DNA from: Scenedesmus sp. ARA3
Lineage: Eukaryota; Chlorophyta; Chlorophyceae; Sphaeropleales; Scenedesmaceae
DNA length: 64,000 nt
NCBI GenBank assembly: GCA_004335835.1
Contig: RWJK01001846.1
Span: 1 to 64,000 of the forward strand
Direction: 5' to 3'
Both the position numbers and the translations under genes were made by a program. Of this stretch, positions 46,992 to 59,100 are shown piece by piece (the stretch's first letter is position 1; each line of letters opens with the position of its first letter). A model generated the notes under the pieces. The model saw only the letters and a program-made list of their open reading frames with translations, searched no databases and was not told the origin of the DNA.

Positions 46992-48791
46992 CAGCAGCAG
47001 CATCGTGAAAATATGCATATAGTCTGACAGCAGGGGGTGGGCAGTGTGTGCCGATCATGCCCACCATGCCCAGGAAGGTCACGTCAGAGGTGGACACGTC
47101 CTGCGGCGGGAGAAGAAGCAGCAAGATGAGGCACATTGCTTTGCGAAGAGTGTAGGCAACTCAAAAAGAATCGTCCAATGCTGCTGCTGCTGCTGTCCAG
47201 GTGCCTAACACTTAGACTCAACAGGCACAACGCAGTGCCCATCCTTCTGCTACATTGAGGCATCAATGCTGTGTTGCAGACCTGCAAAACCTGCAAGACC
47301 TGCAAGCCATGCTGCGACAACTGCGCCAACAGCAGCGCCTCACCTCTGCCAATGCGCCTGCGTGTGGCGGCTCAATGCCTGCCACAATGAGGGAGTTCCA
47401 CAGCGGGTCCATCTTGTTGCGCCGGTTGTACATCACGCGGCACAGGTACGCGTACACCTCCTGCGGGCCCAGGCTGATGCCATCGTCCGCCCTGGAAGAG
47501 TACACAGCAGCAGCAGCAGCAGAGGTGAATACAACTGCGTGCGTTGTACTATGCAGCTACATGTGCGCGTACACCTCCCGCGGGCCCAGGCTGATGCCGT
47601 CATCCACCCTACTTCCCGGCAGCAGCAGCAGAAGCAGAGGTGAAACAGCTGCAAGCGTTGAACCATGCAGCTACAGGCGTGTGTACACCTCCCGTGGCCC
47701 CAGGCTGATGCCGTCATCCGCCCTGTGCCCCAGCAGCAGCAGCAGCAGCAGCAGCAGCACCGGCAGAGGTGAACACAGCTGGGTGCGTTAAGCCATGCAT
47801 CAACAGGTGTGCGTACGCCTCTTGAGGGCCCAGGCTGATGCCGTCATCCGCCCTATGTCCCACCAAGGGAATGCGTAACAGCAGCAGCAGAGGTGGAAAC
47901 AGCTGCACGCTTTGAGCCATGCAGCTACAGGCGCACATAAACCCCCTGCAGGCCCAGGCTGTTGCCGCGAGTTCTTTTGCGCACGCAGCAGCATCGGCGC
48001 AGATGCTGGCTTGATTGTGTGTTACGATGTGTGCGCACTTGATGCAAGGCAGCACCACTGCAGCTTTCCTGCTGCATTGCTGTAACAAGCTGCAGGCACT
48101 GCTGCATGCTGCTGGCCAGTGCACAGCCGCCTGTTTTGCTTCACATCAGCTGCTGCAGGATGCACGGCACGCTCTTGTGTTGTGCGCATGTGCTGTCTGC
48201 ATGCGCTCAACGCTGTTTCCAAACTGGTTGCGCCCTGCACCGGATCAGCTGCCAAAACCCAGGCGAAGTACACGCAATCCCAGGCTGTCATACGTCCTTG
48301 AAAGGCGCAATTAATAGCAACTCTTCGGCACATACATACTAGTTGTACTGGTTGTGCTGGCAGCTGCTGCAGCAGCCCCACCTGAAGTCATCTGTGGTCA
48401 GCTCATCCAGCAGCTTGATGATGTGCTGGAAGTCACTCAGCTCGCCAGATGCTGCGATGATGACGTGGTCGTTGACTTTTTTAATTCGCTCCACGCTCTT
48501 GTAGCGTTTTGTGGAGCCATATGCACCCAGCGTGTCGCATGCAACCAGCACCCCATCCTTGTACTTGATGCCCAGCACTGATGTGCCTGTCACGTAGGGG
48601 TACTGCGTGTGCTGACGCGCTGGATCGGCTATGCAGTGCGGGTCTACCATGAAGGAGTCCGCGCCCGAGAGAGGCTGCTGCGCGCTGGCCTTAGGGGGGG
48701 CTGCCTGCACTGCTGATGTTGCAACTGCCAGCTCTGGGCCAGCCACGCCCGGCCCGAGGGCCTTGGAGTGGCTTGTTGGCCGTGGCAACAT
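45782..48791 (-). CDS. 20S proteasome subunit beta type-4 (beta7)
   Basis: Four minus-strand exons: 48791-48382, 47491-47344, 46933-46740 and 45923-45782, about 297 aa, all phases close. It is a non-catalytic beta-ring subunit of the 20S core (PSMB4/PBG type). After a roughly 70-residue propeptide, exon 1 has MVDPHCIADPARQH, YPYVTGTSVLGIKYKDGVLV, the GAYGSTKRYKSVERIKKV block and the helix SDFQHIIKLLDEL. Exon 2 has LCRVMYNRRNKMDPLWNSLI, exon 3 FLGMVGMIGTHYSDSHVTTG and FASHLARPLFRE, and exon 4 MNKFQLAKVTKEGVSIS and the characteristic C-terminus. The conserved N-terminal nucleophile arrangement of active beta subunits is not complete, as usual for this subunit. All introns are expanded by copies of exon edges. 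The gene is head-to-head with the large Q-rich gene. Confidence 0.93.
46225..46570 (-). repeat. Two donor-side copies of proteasome exon 3 end
   Basis: 46490-46556 and 46228-46305 repeat the end of exon 3 (DDMSEEAAVALMHEALRVCY), true copy ending at 46740. The distal copy keeps a perfect donor (ctacag|gtgtgg); the middle one has lost it. The flanking intron sequence (ctcaaacgccatcacacacgcagc in variants) is repeated as well. Confidence 0.85.
46934..47115 (-). repeat. Acceptor-side copy of proteasome exon 3 plus CAG tract
   Basis: 47050-47105 copies the start of exon 3 (DVSTSDVTFLGMVGMIGTH) with its acceptor, about 170 bp upstream of the true one in the transcript. Between them lies a long interrupted CAG tract (sense CTG) directly abutting the true acceptor. 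Confidence 0.85.
47540..47985 (-). repeat. Four acceptor-side copies of proteasome exon 2 start
   Basis: The word gcccaggctg at 47467 (true exon 2) recurs at 47584, about 47699, 47828 and about 47954. On the minus strand they read ADDGISLGPQEVYAYL with increasing decay. The intervals (114-130 bp) contain CAG-rich intron sequence that is copied too. Confidence 0.88.
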
Positions 48792-49352
48792 ATCTGTGTT
48801 GTGTTCGTGTTGCGATCAGGCGGCTCAGCACTGTGCACGAGCGACAGAAGTACTGTTGGTTCGCGTGAAGCAGGTGCAGCACTCAAGAAAGAGCGATCAA
48901 CCACCCAAGTATTGCACAGATTGTTAAAACAGCTACTTAATGCTGTTGAAGCACGAGAACGTGAAGAACTAGGCATGTGGTGAAGTGGCATAACGAGGCC
49001 CTAGCAGGTTTTGAGGAAGGGAGTCCCGATGAGCTGTGAGCTGAATTCTCCCAAATTTCATTGTCGTGTTGGTTGCATTGTATTTACGCAGAGCTTCGGG
49101 ACTTTCTGCAGCACAAACAGCCACGCCACTTCACGAGTGTACTCGCTACGGCCTGCCTCTGCTCGTCCTTAGGCTTAAGGAGCTGCTTCCTTTGAACTGT
49201 TATCGCTTCTATTGGTATTTTCGTCCTCACGGTAGCTGCCTGAACTGGGCTCGTGTCTTTCCCGCCATCAAGTCTCGGAGCAGGCAGCTGCACAGCGGCA
49301 ACGAGCAACACTCAGCCTGTTTCAGCACCCGATCTCTGTTTTAGACCTTACG
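48792..49352. promoter_or_regulatory. Bidirectional promoter region, proteasome and large Q-rich genes
   Basis: 560 bp between diverging start codons, with few triplet repeats and several A/T-richer stretches. No named element identified. Confidence 0.45.
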
Positions 49353-50003
49353 ATGCAACTACCCACCATTTCCCTGGTCAGCAGCAGCGACACTGAGGAC
49401 GACGAAGCAGAAGTGGAGGTGTTTCTGCCAAGCAAGCAACTTGGCAGCACTGCTTTGGACCTGGACGCCCTGATCGCCGCTGCTGAAGGTACAATAAATT
49501 TCAGCATGTTATGTCAGCGTGTCTTTGCAGGATAGCTCTGTGCAGCCAACTCATGCTCAGCCTGCAATGGCAGCACAACACCATGACTCAGGCTGAGAGT
49601 GTGCATGTCATGCTCGCAACATGGTGCCAGGGTGGTCGCAGATGATGGGCAATGGTTCATAACACGCGGCCTTGGATACTGTGGAACGCCTGCAACACCT
49701 TGCATGTTTGTTCTGTAGCACAGCAGCACATTCTGTGAGGGTGGTAGGTGTCCGCCCAAGCCATGGCAGGGGGCCTCCTGTGCTGGAGATGCGGCTTTTC
49801 AATATGTGTGCGTGCATGCCCTTGAGTGCTTTAAACGGCACGGCTCACCTGCAGATGGATGGCGGCTAATTATGTTGTTGCCGCTGCACATATCTACAGG
49901 CACTGCAACACCAGCAGCACCAGTGAAGCACACCATCACCAGCAGGCACACCCACACCACAACAGACACTGGCTTCGCCACTACAGACCAGCATGACTGG
50001 CCA

Positions 50004-50049
<46 letters not shown>

Positions 50050-51253
50050 CTAGCATGGGCACCACCACAGAGGGTTTGGATGTGGCGCAGCTTGAAGGCG
50101 GTAGAGGTAGTGGTGCTGCTGCTGCTGCTGCACAGCGTGCAAGCAGCAGGGAACACGCCAGGCTTGTGTTCACACGGCAGGAGGAGGGGCTTGTCATAGC
50201 TGCCGCAAAAACAGCAGCGCTGCCTCCGTCCGTTGCTTACAGTGCACCCGTCGACTTCACGGCCAGCACCAGCAGCTGCAGCAGCAGTCAGGGGCAGGAT
50301 GAGCAGCAAACACACCAGCAATCACACGCCAAGCATGAGCAGGACAGGCAAGACCACCACCACCAGCAGCAGCAGCAGCAGCAGGTTATGAGGCACAGCA
50401 CCACAGACAACACTGCAGCAGACAGCAGCCCCAGCAGTGCCCTGGAGGGAGCTCTGGACAGCGACTCCTGTGATGCTGCTGCTGCCGCGCAGCTGCTGCT
50501 GTCCGCTACTGCTGTGCTGGCTGATGAGTTGGACCTAGATGGCCTGCTGCTGCGGCTGACAGCTGAACGGCACGACGCAGCAGCTGCTGCTGATGGTGGC
50601 GCAGAAGGCAGCAGCATCAGCCGCAGCGCATCAGCTGCTGTTGATGCAGTGGCTGCTGCTGCTGCTGCTGCTGCTGCTTCCGCCGGAGGGGTGGATGAGG
50701 CTGCTGTTGCTGCACCACACAGCTCCTACCTGCCACGATGGGCAAGGCAGCAGCAGCAGCAGGCAGCATCTTTGCGCAGCAGCAACGCGAGCAGCACAGG
50801 TGCAGCAGCAGCAGCAGCAGGCAGCCGTGAGGCAGGCAGGCTGTGGGTGCCGCCACCACTGCCCACAGCCACGCTCGACCTCAGGCCTGCTGCCACTGCT
50901 GCTGCTGCTGCTGCTGTACGACCAGCAGCGAGTACTGCTGCTTGCCAGGCTGCAGGCGCTGGTGAGACCAGAGACGCAGCAGCAGCAGCTACGGCTGATG
51001 GCGGCACGGTTCCAGTGCAGCAGTCCAAGGCACATAAGGCATTTGCTGGGATGCTGGGTTCAGCAGCAGCGGCAGCAGCAGTACGACCAACCGCACATGC
51101 AGCTAAGGATGGCAGCGGCAGCATCATGGCTTGGAGAGGCTGGCAGCACGACAACAGCAGCAGCAGCAGTAGCAGTGACGATGGTGACAGTGATGACAGC
51201 GAAGAGGATTGGAAGGCTTTCAGGCAGCAGGCGCGCACAAACAGGGCACATGC

Positions 51254-51343
<90 letters not shown>

Positions 51344-52661
51344 AGATGACCAGCAGCAGGGACAGCAACTGCAAACGAAGGTGATAGCAGAGGATGCAGC
51401 AGAGGATGAGGAGGATGCTGGCAGCAGCAGCCAGGTGGAAAGCACTTGCCAGGGTGCTGCATCAACAGTGGCCGCTAACAGTGCTGCTGCTGGTGGTGCT
51501 GCTGGCACTAGCAGCTTCTGCGCTGAGGTTGAGGCTGCTGCAGCGGGGTTTGATGCCGCTGCTGCGTCCCAAGGAGATGACGTACCTGCATCCAGTGCTG
51601 CTGCAGCTGCTACTGCTGATGCAGAGCACAGTGTGAGCATTGCTGCTGTGCACAGCAGGCTGCAGGCACTGCTAGCCCCAGCAGCAGCAGCAGCAGCAGT
51701 AGCAGCAGCGCCTGCTGCAGCAGCAGACTTGATTGCAACAGAGCATGCAAGCAGTAAGGATGATGCCACTGCTAGTGTTGACAGCAGCGATGATAATGAC
51801 ACTGCTGCGGATGACAGCAGTGCGGATGACAGCAGCATGCCGGCCGTACAGTCAGCTGTGCAGCGAGGCCCACTTGTGAGTGCTCACAGTCCTGCGAGCT
51901 GTTCTGCTGCAGAAGCAGCAGGTGCTGATACTGCTGCAGCGACTGCTGAAGCTGACGCTGCTGCAGAAGCTCTCACAGCAAGCACATCAGTGGAGGAGCT
52001 AGCAGTGACAGTGCAGGGCAGCAGCAGTGGGCAGCAGCAGCAGCAGCAGCAGGGTGATGAGGCGCTGACTCATCAGGATGCTCAGCACATCACAGTAGTG
52101 GAGACGGAGCAGCAGCAGGAGCAGCAGCAGCAGCCGCAACTTTCAACCACAAATCCAGCAGCGTCTGAAGAGCTGCAGCATGCTGCTGGCACCACCAGCA
52201 CCACAGCCCCCGGGAGCAGCAGCAGCAGGGGCAGCAGCAACTTGGTGCTCAGCCCCTTTATGCCCTCAAATCAACAGCAGCAGCAGCACTTGAGCACGCT
52301 GTGCATCAGGCCTGCTGCTGGCCAAGGCTGCTTCACCACCCTAGCTGCTGCTGATCTAGTGCAGCGAGTGCTGACGCTGCAGCAGCAGCTGGGTCTGGTA
52401 GTGCTTGGGCTGCAGTATCTGCAGCATGCACAGCCCCAAAGCAGCAGCAGCAGCAGCACGTCACAGTTGCAGCTGACTATCTTCTGGCCCACAGAGCCTG
52501 GTGTGAGTGAGGTGTGGCTGCCACGGCAGCAGCAGCAGCAGCTGCTGGAGGCAGCACTGCAGGCGTACGACCTGCCTGCGTGCAGCATTGATGTGGGCAC
52601 CATCAGCAGCAGTGGCACCGCAACAATAGACAGCCTGGTGCCTTCTGCTCTGCCTGCAGCA

Positions 52662-52701
<40 letters not shown>

Positions 52702-53746
52702 TCATTGTGAGCTGCATCAGGGAAGGTGCCTTTGCCTGCAGCAGCTCATTGCTGCCGGCTGTGCTGCGCCGTGCCGCTTCAGTCGGACTCACCCTTCTGG
52801 CAGCAACCACATTCCATATACCTGCGCCAGCAGCAGCATTAGCAGGTGCAGACTCTTCAGCAGCAGCAGCAGCAGCAGCTGTGCAGCCGGTGCATGGTGT
52901 GCTGCCTGCTCACAAGCCTCTACCTGATTGCTCCACTGTGGCGCTGCTGCTGGCTGGCTCAGGCAGGGATGCTGTGGGCAGGTGGGCTGAGCAGATCGGG
53001 CCATCTGGGGAGCTTGCGGTGCTCACAGATGCGAGTTCATTGCATGCACAGTTCTGGCAGCAGCAGCAGCAGCAGGTGTTGATCAGCTGCTCACATGACA
53101 GCACAGCAGCAGTCAAAGAGGCCCAGCTGCTGTTCCCTGACTTCAATGAGCAATGGCAGACACCCAGCAGCAGTAGCAGCAGTAGCAGCAGTGATGCACG
53201 GGTCACAGTCAATGCAACTACTGCTGGTACAACCAGTGGAGCTGCTGTTAGGGTTGGTGATTATGCAGCAACAGCAGCAGTTTGGCCTGTGAGCAACACC
53301 GAGCATCTGCTGAAGCCCCTGTCAGGGCTGCAGCGGCTTGCGGCTTGTGGCTTTGCTGTCACAGACCTGTGCAGCACTGTGATGCTGCGTGAGGGCTTTG
53401 CTGGTGCCAGCAGCAGCAGCAGTACCATGATTAGGTGCCTTGACAATGTAGCCGACGATGCCCATGGCAGCAGCAGTAGCGGAAGCGGTATGCCAGTGCT
53501 GTTTGCCAGCTTGTCAAAGCCAGAAGCGCTCAGCAGCGCCCGTGCTGTGCTTGACTTGTGGCAAGGCAACAGCAGCAGCAGCGGCAGCAGCAGCAGCAGC
53601 AGCAGCAGCAGTGATGAGGGTGGCTCTGCAGCCCCTGCCTGCTTGCTGCCTGGTGACTCTGTGCAGCTGCAGCACCTGCTACACCTGCAGGAGGGCTGCT
53701 GCGGCATGCCTGCAAGCTTTGAGGCAGATGAGCTCTTCAACACCGC

Positions 53747-53797
<51 letters not shown>

Positions 53798-55755
53798 CTG
53801 GTGGTGCAGTAGATCAGGGGTGGTTCCTCAGCATGGCCTGCAGCAGCTGGCTGCTCTTGCAGTGCCCGCTGCTGACATGGAGGCAGCCCTGGGATTGCTG
53901 CAGACACTGCTGCAGGCCTCTGAACTTCAACCTGATCATCAAGGTCCTGTGCATGGTAAAGTTCACAGTGGCTCAGCAGGGGCGGCAGAGGCAGGGCTGC
54001 CACCACTGCAGCTCGCGGCAGTGAGGGTGCTAGCACACCTGCCTGTGCAGGTGCAGCAGCAGGGCTGGGTGCAGCCTGCAGCAGCAGCAGCAGCAGGGAG
54101 TAGCAAGCAGGCAAGAGCACCCAGGGGCTTTTTACTGCTGGCTGTATTGCATGGCTTGGACGCACAGAGCAGAACCTGTGCTGGCCTGGCAGCAGCAGCA
54201 GCAGCAGGCAGTTCAGCAGGCAGTACAAAGCAGCAGTACAGCAGCACAACCTGGGCAGCAGGACATGCAGCAGCAATGCGTACCACAGCTGCAGCAGCAA
54301 GCGTCACAGGCTCTCACTGCAGCGCAGCCACTGCTCTTGCTCACTGCTTTGAAGAGCATCAAGTGCTTTCCACAGCAGCGCCCCTGCAGCAGCTGCTGCT
54401 GCTGCCGCCAGCTACCACTGCACTGTGTGCAGTAACAGCTGCTGCTGCCAGCCGCACTGCTGTGCTGCAGCAGCTGCTGAGGGTGCTGCACCGAGAGGCG
54501 TTTGATGTTGCTGCTGCTGGCAGTGGGGAGCTATCTGCTGAGCTTGCTGCTGAGCTGGCGCTGCCTGAGGAGCTGGCTGGTACAGGGGTGCTGCTGCTGC
54601 AGCTGCTGCGGCCCAGTGCTGTGCAGTGGCTGCCATATCTGCTGCAGTCTACAGGTAGGAGCAAATGCATATTGTTATTTCAACACATTTTCGTGAGATG
54701 CAGTGGTGCATCCCCTCACACTGCTGCTTGCTCTGCCAGTGCATGCTGCTTTCTGATGGCTGATTTGCCCTGTTTGGTACAGCAAGAACACATGTTTACA
54801 CAGCGTCAAGGGCCACAGCACACTGTGCAGGCAAGTAAGCTCACTGCAAGTGGTCACATCACATTGCAAAGTGGCACAGCCAGCAAAATCGAATTATAGG
54901 TTCCCATTGGGCGCCCTTATGACCGCGCATGTGCACACCGCAGCAAGGTATCTTGTTACTGAAGCCAGCACTGCTGCTCATGCCACTGCAGGTTTCAGCT
55001 CAGGCAGTGGCGTGTTTGCGTGCGTCGCAGCGCCTGCAGCAGGCACTGCGGCCCAGCAGCAGCTGCTGCGCATGCTGACCCCGCCAGGCTGGCAAGCTGC
55101 AGAACCCGTAGCACAACAGCCAGCAGCGGCAGCAGCAGCGAAGAAGGACAGCAGGCGCATCGAATGGCCAGCTGGCAGCAGCTGCCTGAGCCAGGTCACC
55201 TGCATGGCTATCTTGTCAAGCCCACAGCAGGCAAGCAGCAGCAACAGCAGCAGCAGGAGTAGCGGCAGCTGGGATGTGGACTGGGCAGCAGCAGGAGAGG
55301 CTCTGCAGGCGGCACGTGCTGAAGGGTTTACACTGGCTGGGTTTAGGGTTGTCAGCCCAGGGGCGTGGGGTCCTGCTGGTGGGCTTGGTACTGTGTTTGG
55401 AAATGGAGGAAGCAGCAGTGCTGGTGTTGTGCAGCAGCAGCAGCACTTGCAGCAGCTGGCGCAGGTGCTGAAGCTGAGTCGGCAACAGGCCGATGCACTT
55501 AGGCAAGGCCCGCTGCTAGTGCTGGCACTTGCAAAAGAGAATGCAGTTGTGAGGCTGCAGGCGTGCATGGCAGCAGCGCTGCAGCAGCAACAGCAGCAGG
55601 CAGCTGGTAGAGATATGGGCTGCCAGCCTGCAACTGCCAGTTTCGCGGCAGTGGCTGCAAGCGTGGTGGCCCTGCCTGGCAGCGCCAAGGCAGCAGAGCA
55701 GCAGGTGCTGTTTTTATTTGACGACCTTGCCGGGTGTGGCGCACGGATTGTGTGA
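49353..55755 (+). CDS. Very large Q/A-rich protein with degenerate NDPK-like segments
   Basis: Three exons: 49353-49488, 49900-54654 and 54992-55755, about 1,884 aa, phases close. Exon 1 is acidic (ISLVSSSDTEDDEAEVEVFL). Residues 50-850 are low-complexity S, A and Q with a polyQ of about 29 (51255-51341) and further Q runs. From about residue 870 on there are folded-looking blocks: LVVLGLQYLQH, LIVSCIREGAFACSSSLLPA, VALLLAGSGRDAVGRWAEQI followed by VLISCSHDSTAAVKEAQLLF and PDFNEQW, then LLKPLSGLQRLAACGFAVTD. The order (strand plus 'GF' helix, 'AVGRW...IGP', 'HDS..A..E...FPDF') resembles the nucleoside diphosphate kinase fold, repeated and without a clear catalytic histidine motif. Exon 3 repeats the theme (ALQAARAEGFTLAGFRVVSP). 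Flagellar-associated proteins often carry such domains, but that is speculation. No confident family assignment. Confidence 0.65.
51255..51341 (+). repeat. (CAG)~29 coding polyglutamine tract
   Basis: Uninterrupted CAG run inside exon 2 of the large Q-rich gene; the reverse strand is open as poly-L/poly-C/poly-A and is not coding. Confidence 0.97.
53748..53795 (+). repeat. (CAG)n coding polyglutamine tract
   Basis: About 16 CAG units in the same exon, between two conserved-looking blocks, which shows repeat expansion inside the folded part of the protein. Confidence 0.95.
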
Positions 55756-56130
55756 GGGGGTGGGGGGATGCCAAGGCAGTTCAGGCTTAGCCTGGCTGGC
55801 CAGCTGGACACCAGTACTAAGTGTCATACGCATGGGAGTTATGTTGGGGCTGTGAAGAGCTATCCGCAGCTGGCTTCATGGTTTATATGCATTTCGAATT
55901 TACTTCCATATATTCAGCGTGTTTGGGAACGCTGCTTGTAGAGGTGCCGACTGGTGATTCGTAACTGCTGGTGTGAGAAGGTTACGGCATGACGTATGCT
56001 CGTAACACATGCTCCTGTCGGCCGCTATATACGAGTGATCAGACGTCTTGAATATGGTGAATCTATCGAAGCGTCTTACTTGGTTGCAAAGCTTTTGCCT
56101 CATATTCTTATCATTGGACAGCAGAGCAAG
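55756..56130. other. Intergenic between the Q-rich gene and CAD
   Basis: 375 bp between a stop and the next start on the same strand. It must contain the 3' untranslated region of the first gene and the promoter of the second. It is A/T-richer than its surroundings (e.g. tttatatgcatttcgaattt), and no defined element was recognised. Confidence 0.4.
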
Positions 56131-59100
56131 ATGCCGCGCGTCGCCGTGAAGAGCGTTGCTGATGCAGGCCGCAAGTTCCCTCGTGAATTCGCTCTGCTGC
56201 ACCAGCTTGGTGGCACTGACAAGGACGTGGACAGCGAGGTATGCCAGGCGGGCAGATGCCTGAAGTGCTGCCACAGGCAGTGCACTGCTGGGGTTGGCTG
56301 CATGCTCTTTCCTATGTCGTGCATTGTGCGTCCATAGTGCTGCCTTGCTGGCGAAACTCACACCAGACGTGGTTTTATCATTGTTTCAGGCGCTGCTGAA
56401 GGGAGCTCCAGTGTATGGGGACGCTGCAGCTGTCAAGAGCTTGGTCGAGGGCAAGGGTGAGTGAGAACAGCAGCAGCAGCAGCAGCAGCACTGACCTGGC
56501 GTGGCATAGCCCTTCTGATAGAGCCTGACGTGTCTAGATATGGCCCCAGATCCACTCTATCTCCTGCCATTGCAACACTACTGCAGCCACAGTGGAGTGA
56601 ATGACTAGCAGCATGTCCATCACACCCTTTTCACATCATGCATGCAGCGTGCATTGGATGCCAGGCGCATTGGTGATCATCAATTGCCTTTTGCTACTAC
56701 TACTGGATAGCAACTGCCTGACATGCTGTCCTGTTGTTGTTCCTGCCGCCGCAGACTCCATTGAGTTTGAGCAGCTGGCAAAGGCCTTCGCTAAGAAGAG
56801 CCAGGTGAGAGCACTGCATGGCTTTGCAACTGCACTGCTGCTGCCAACGGCACATGATGGGTACCTCAAATCAACGCCACAGGGGCAGATGATTGGGGTG
56901 CAGCAGGCGCTGCTGCATGGCATGCATTGCTGCCCTGCCTGATAGGCAACGCTGATTGCAGCTGCCATGAGGCCATGATACAGTACTCTGCTCGGCTTAC
57001 AATGTACCTGAGGTGCTGCTGCTGCCGCTGCTGCTGCTGCTGCTGTCTTCCTGTGTTATGCTGCAGTCTGCATCGGTGGCGGGCCCTGAGGGCAACTGCC
57101 TGGGCTGGGCGGCGCGTGATGACAGCGGCACGCTGGCGCCCTACAAGTTCAGCCGGCGGCAGCTGCAGCCCAATGACGTCATGATCAAGATCACACACGC
57201 AGGTGGGGGCTCAGGCAGACGCATGGCAGCAGCAGCAGCAGCAGCAGCAGCAATTTGGCTCACGGCGCCATGATCAACAACAAACAAGCTTGTCAGGCCG
57301 TGGCTACAGTGCAGCCAACGGTTGGCAGGTGACTTGGGAAATGCAACGATCGCAACTGAATGCACTGCATGCCATGCCAGCTGTTGCATGTGTGTACAGT
57401 TACACCCTACCATGGTACTAGTTGCAAATGACAGCTAGGTTGTCACCTCAACATCCTCATCCCCTGCTGTTGCTGCTGCTGCTGCTGCCGCCAGGCATGT
57501 GCCACAGTGACCTGCACACCATCAAGGGCGACTGGGGGCCCGCCAAGTACCCAGTGGTGCCAGGGTGAGTGCGGGCAGATCGCGTTGCTGCACTGTTTGT
57601 TGCGCTACTTTACATGGTTGCACACATGTTAATTGCTTCGTCTGCTGGAGGCAGGTGTCAGATGAATATCAATGATGGATGCTCAGCCGTAATGAAGCTC
57701 AAGCGGGGGCACTGCGCACTCATATCGTCTCCAATCCCACTGCTGCTGCTGCTGCTGCTGCTGCTGCCACAGCCACGAGATCGTCGGCATCGTCACCGAC
57801 ATCGGCTCTTCCGTGAAGAAGTTCAAGCCTGGGGACCGCGCGGGCGTGGGCGTGTTTGTGCAGTCGTGCCGCGAGTGTGGCATGTGCAAGGCTGGCGAGG
57901 ACATCTTCTGCCCCAAGCTCGTCTACACCTACAACGCCACGCAGTATGATGGCAGCCCTGCACAGGGCGGCTACTCCACACACGTGGTGGTGGACGAGAC
58001 GTGAGTGCTGCCAGTTTTGTTTCTTTGTGGGGATGTTGATTGGGCGCTGGTCGCTGGCCAGGCCATGATCACCCCATGTATGGTGTGCGCTGCACAGGGC
58101 GGCTACTCCACACACGTGGTGGTGGATGAGATGCGAGTGCTGCCAGTGTGTGTGCCAGGAGGGGAGGGTTCTTGAGGGGGCAAGGTTGCTGGCCGGCTTA
58201 GAACCACCCCATGTATGGTGTGCGCTGCGCAGGGCGGCTACTCCACACACGTGGTGGTGGATGAGACATGAGCGCTGCTGTCTGGGGGGGGGTGGGGAGG
58301 GGGAAAGGAGTTCTTGAGGGGGCAAGGTTGCTGACCGGCTCGTATCACTCAATGTATGGTGTGCGCTGCACAGGGCGGCTACTCCACACACGTAGTGTTT
58401 GATGAGGCGTGAGTGGAGCTGATGATAGGGAGGGATGTGGTGGGGCAGATGTTGCTGGACAGGTCTTGCCGGCCCGGTCGATGTAGCCGGGCGTACCATA
58501 TGCACGTAATGTATGGTGGGCGCTGGCAGGGCGGCTACTCTACGCACATGGTGGTGGATGAGACGTGAGAGGCACTGGGGCAGGGGGCAAACGGCTGGCC
58601 AGACAAAACACTTCAGGACGGCAATGGGTTCCATGCAGTTGGTTACTACTATGCATTCCAGCTCCCCGTCAGTGATTTAAATGCTTGTGTGTCCGCTGTG
58701 TTGACGGGTGTGGAGCCGTTGCTGTTACCTTTCTGATGGTTATCTAACACCTGCCTTGCCTCTCTGCTGTTGTCTTTTTGCATTCGCAGCCACTCCTTCA
58801 CCATCCCCACCAACCTGGACCTAGCGGGTGTGGCGCCGCTGCTGTGTGCAGGCATCACCACCTTCTCACCTTACAAGGACCACGGCCTGGACAAGGCGGG
58901 GCTCAAGATTGGCGTGGTGAGTCTTTGCTGGTTCCACACTCATAACTCGATGATTTACTGGCAACCAGGATGGTGGATTAATTATTAGTGCCATGATGAC
59001 AGGACCACGGCTCGGAGAAGGCGGCTCAAACTGCACATTGCGCATCATGCATGCCAAGTCGCAGTTACAACACTACAACATTTGCAGGTGGCGCGCACTG

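Noticed and set aside
50600..54500. Long open frames on the reverse strand and in other frames over the Q-rich gene
   Set aside because: CAG/CTG repeats have no stop in any of the six frames (Q, S, A / L, C, A), so open frames there are expected without coding. Only the plus frame joins in phase to flanking exons.
55900..56361. 153-codon minus-strand frame opposite the CAD first exon
   Set aside because: No family motif; it lies antisense to an exon of a well-supported gene and in its promoter.
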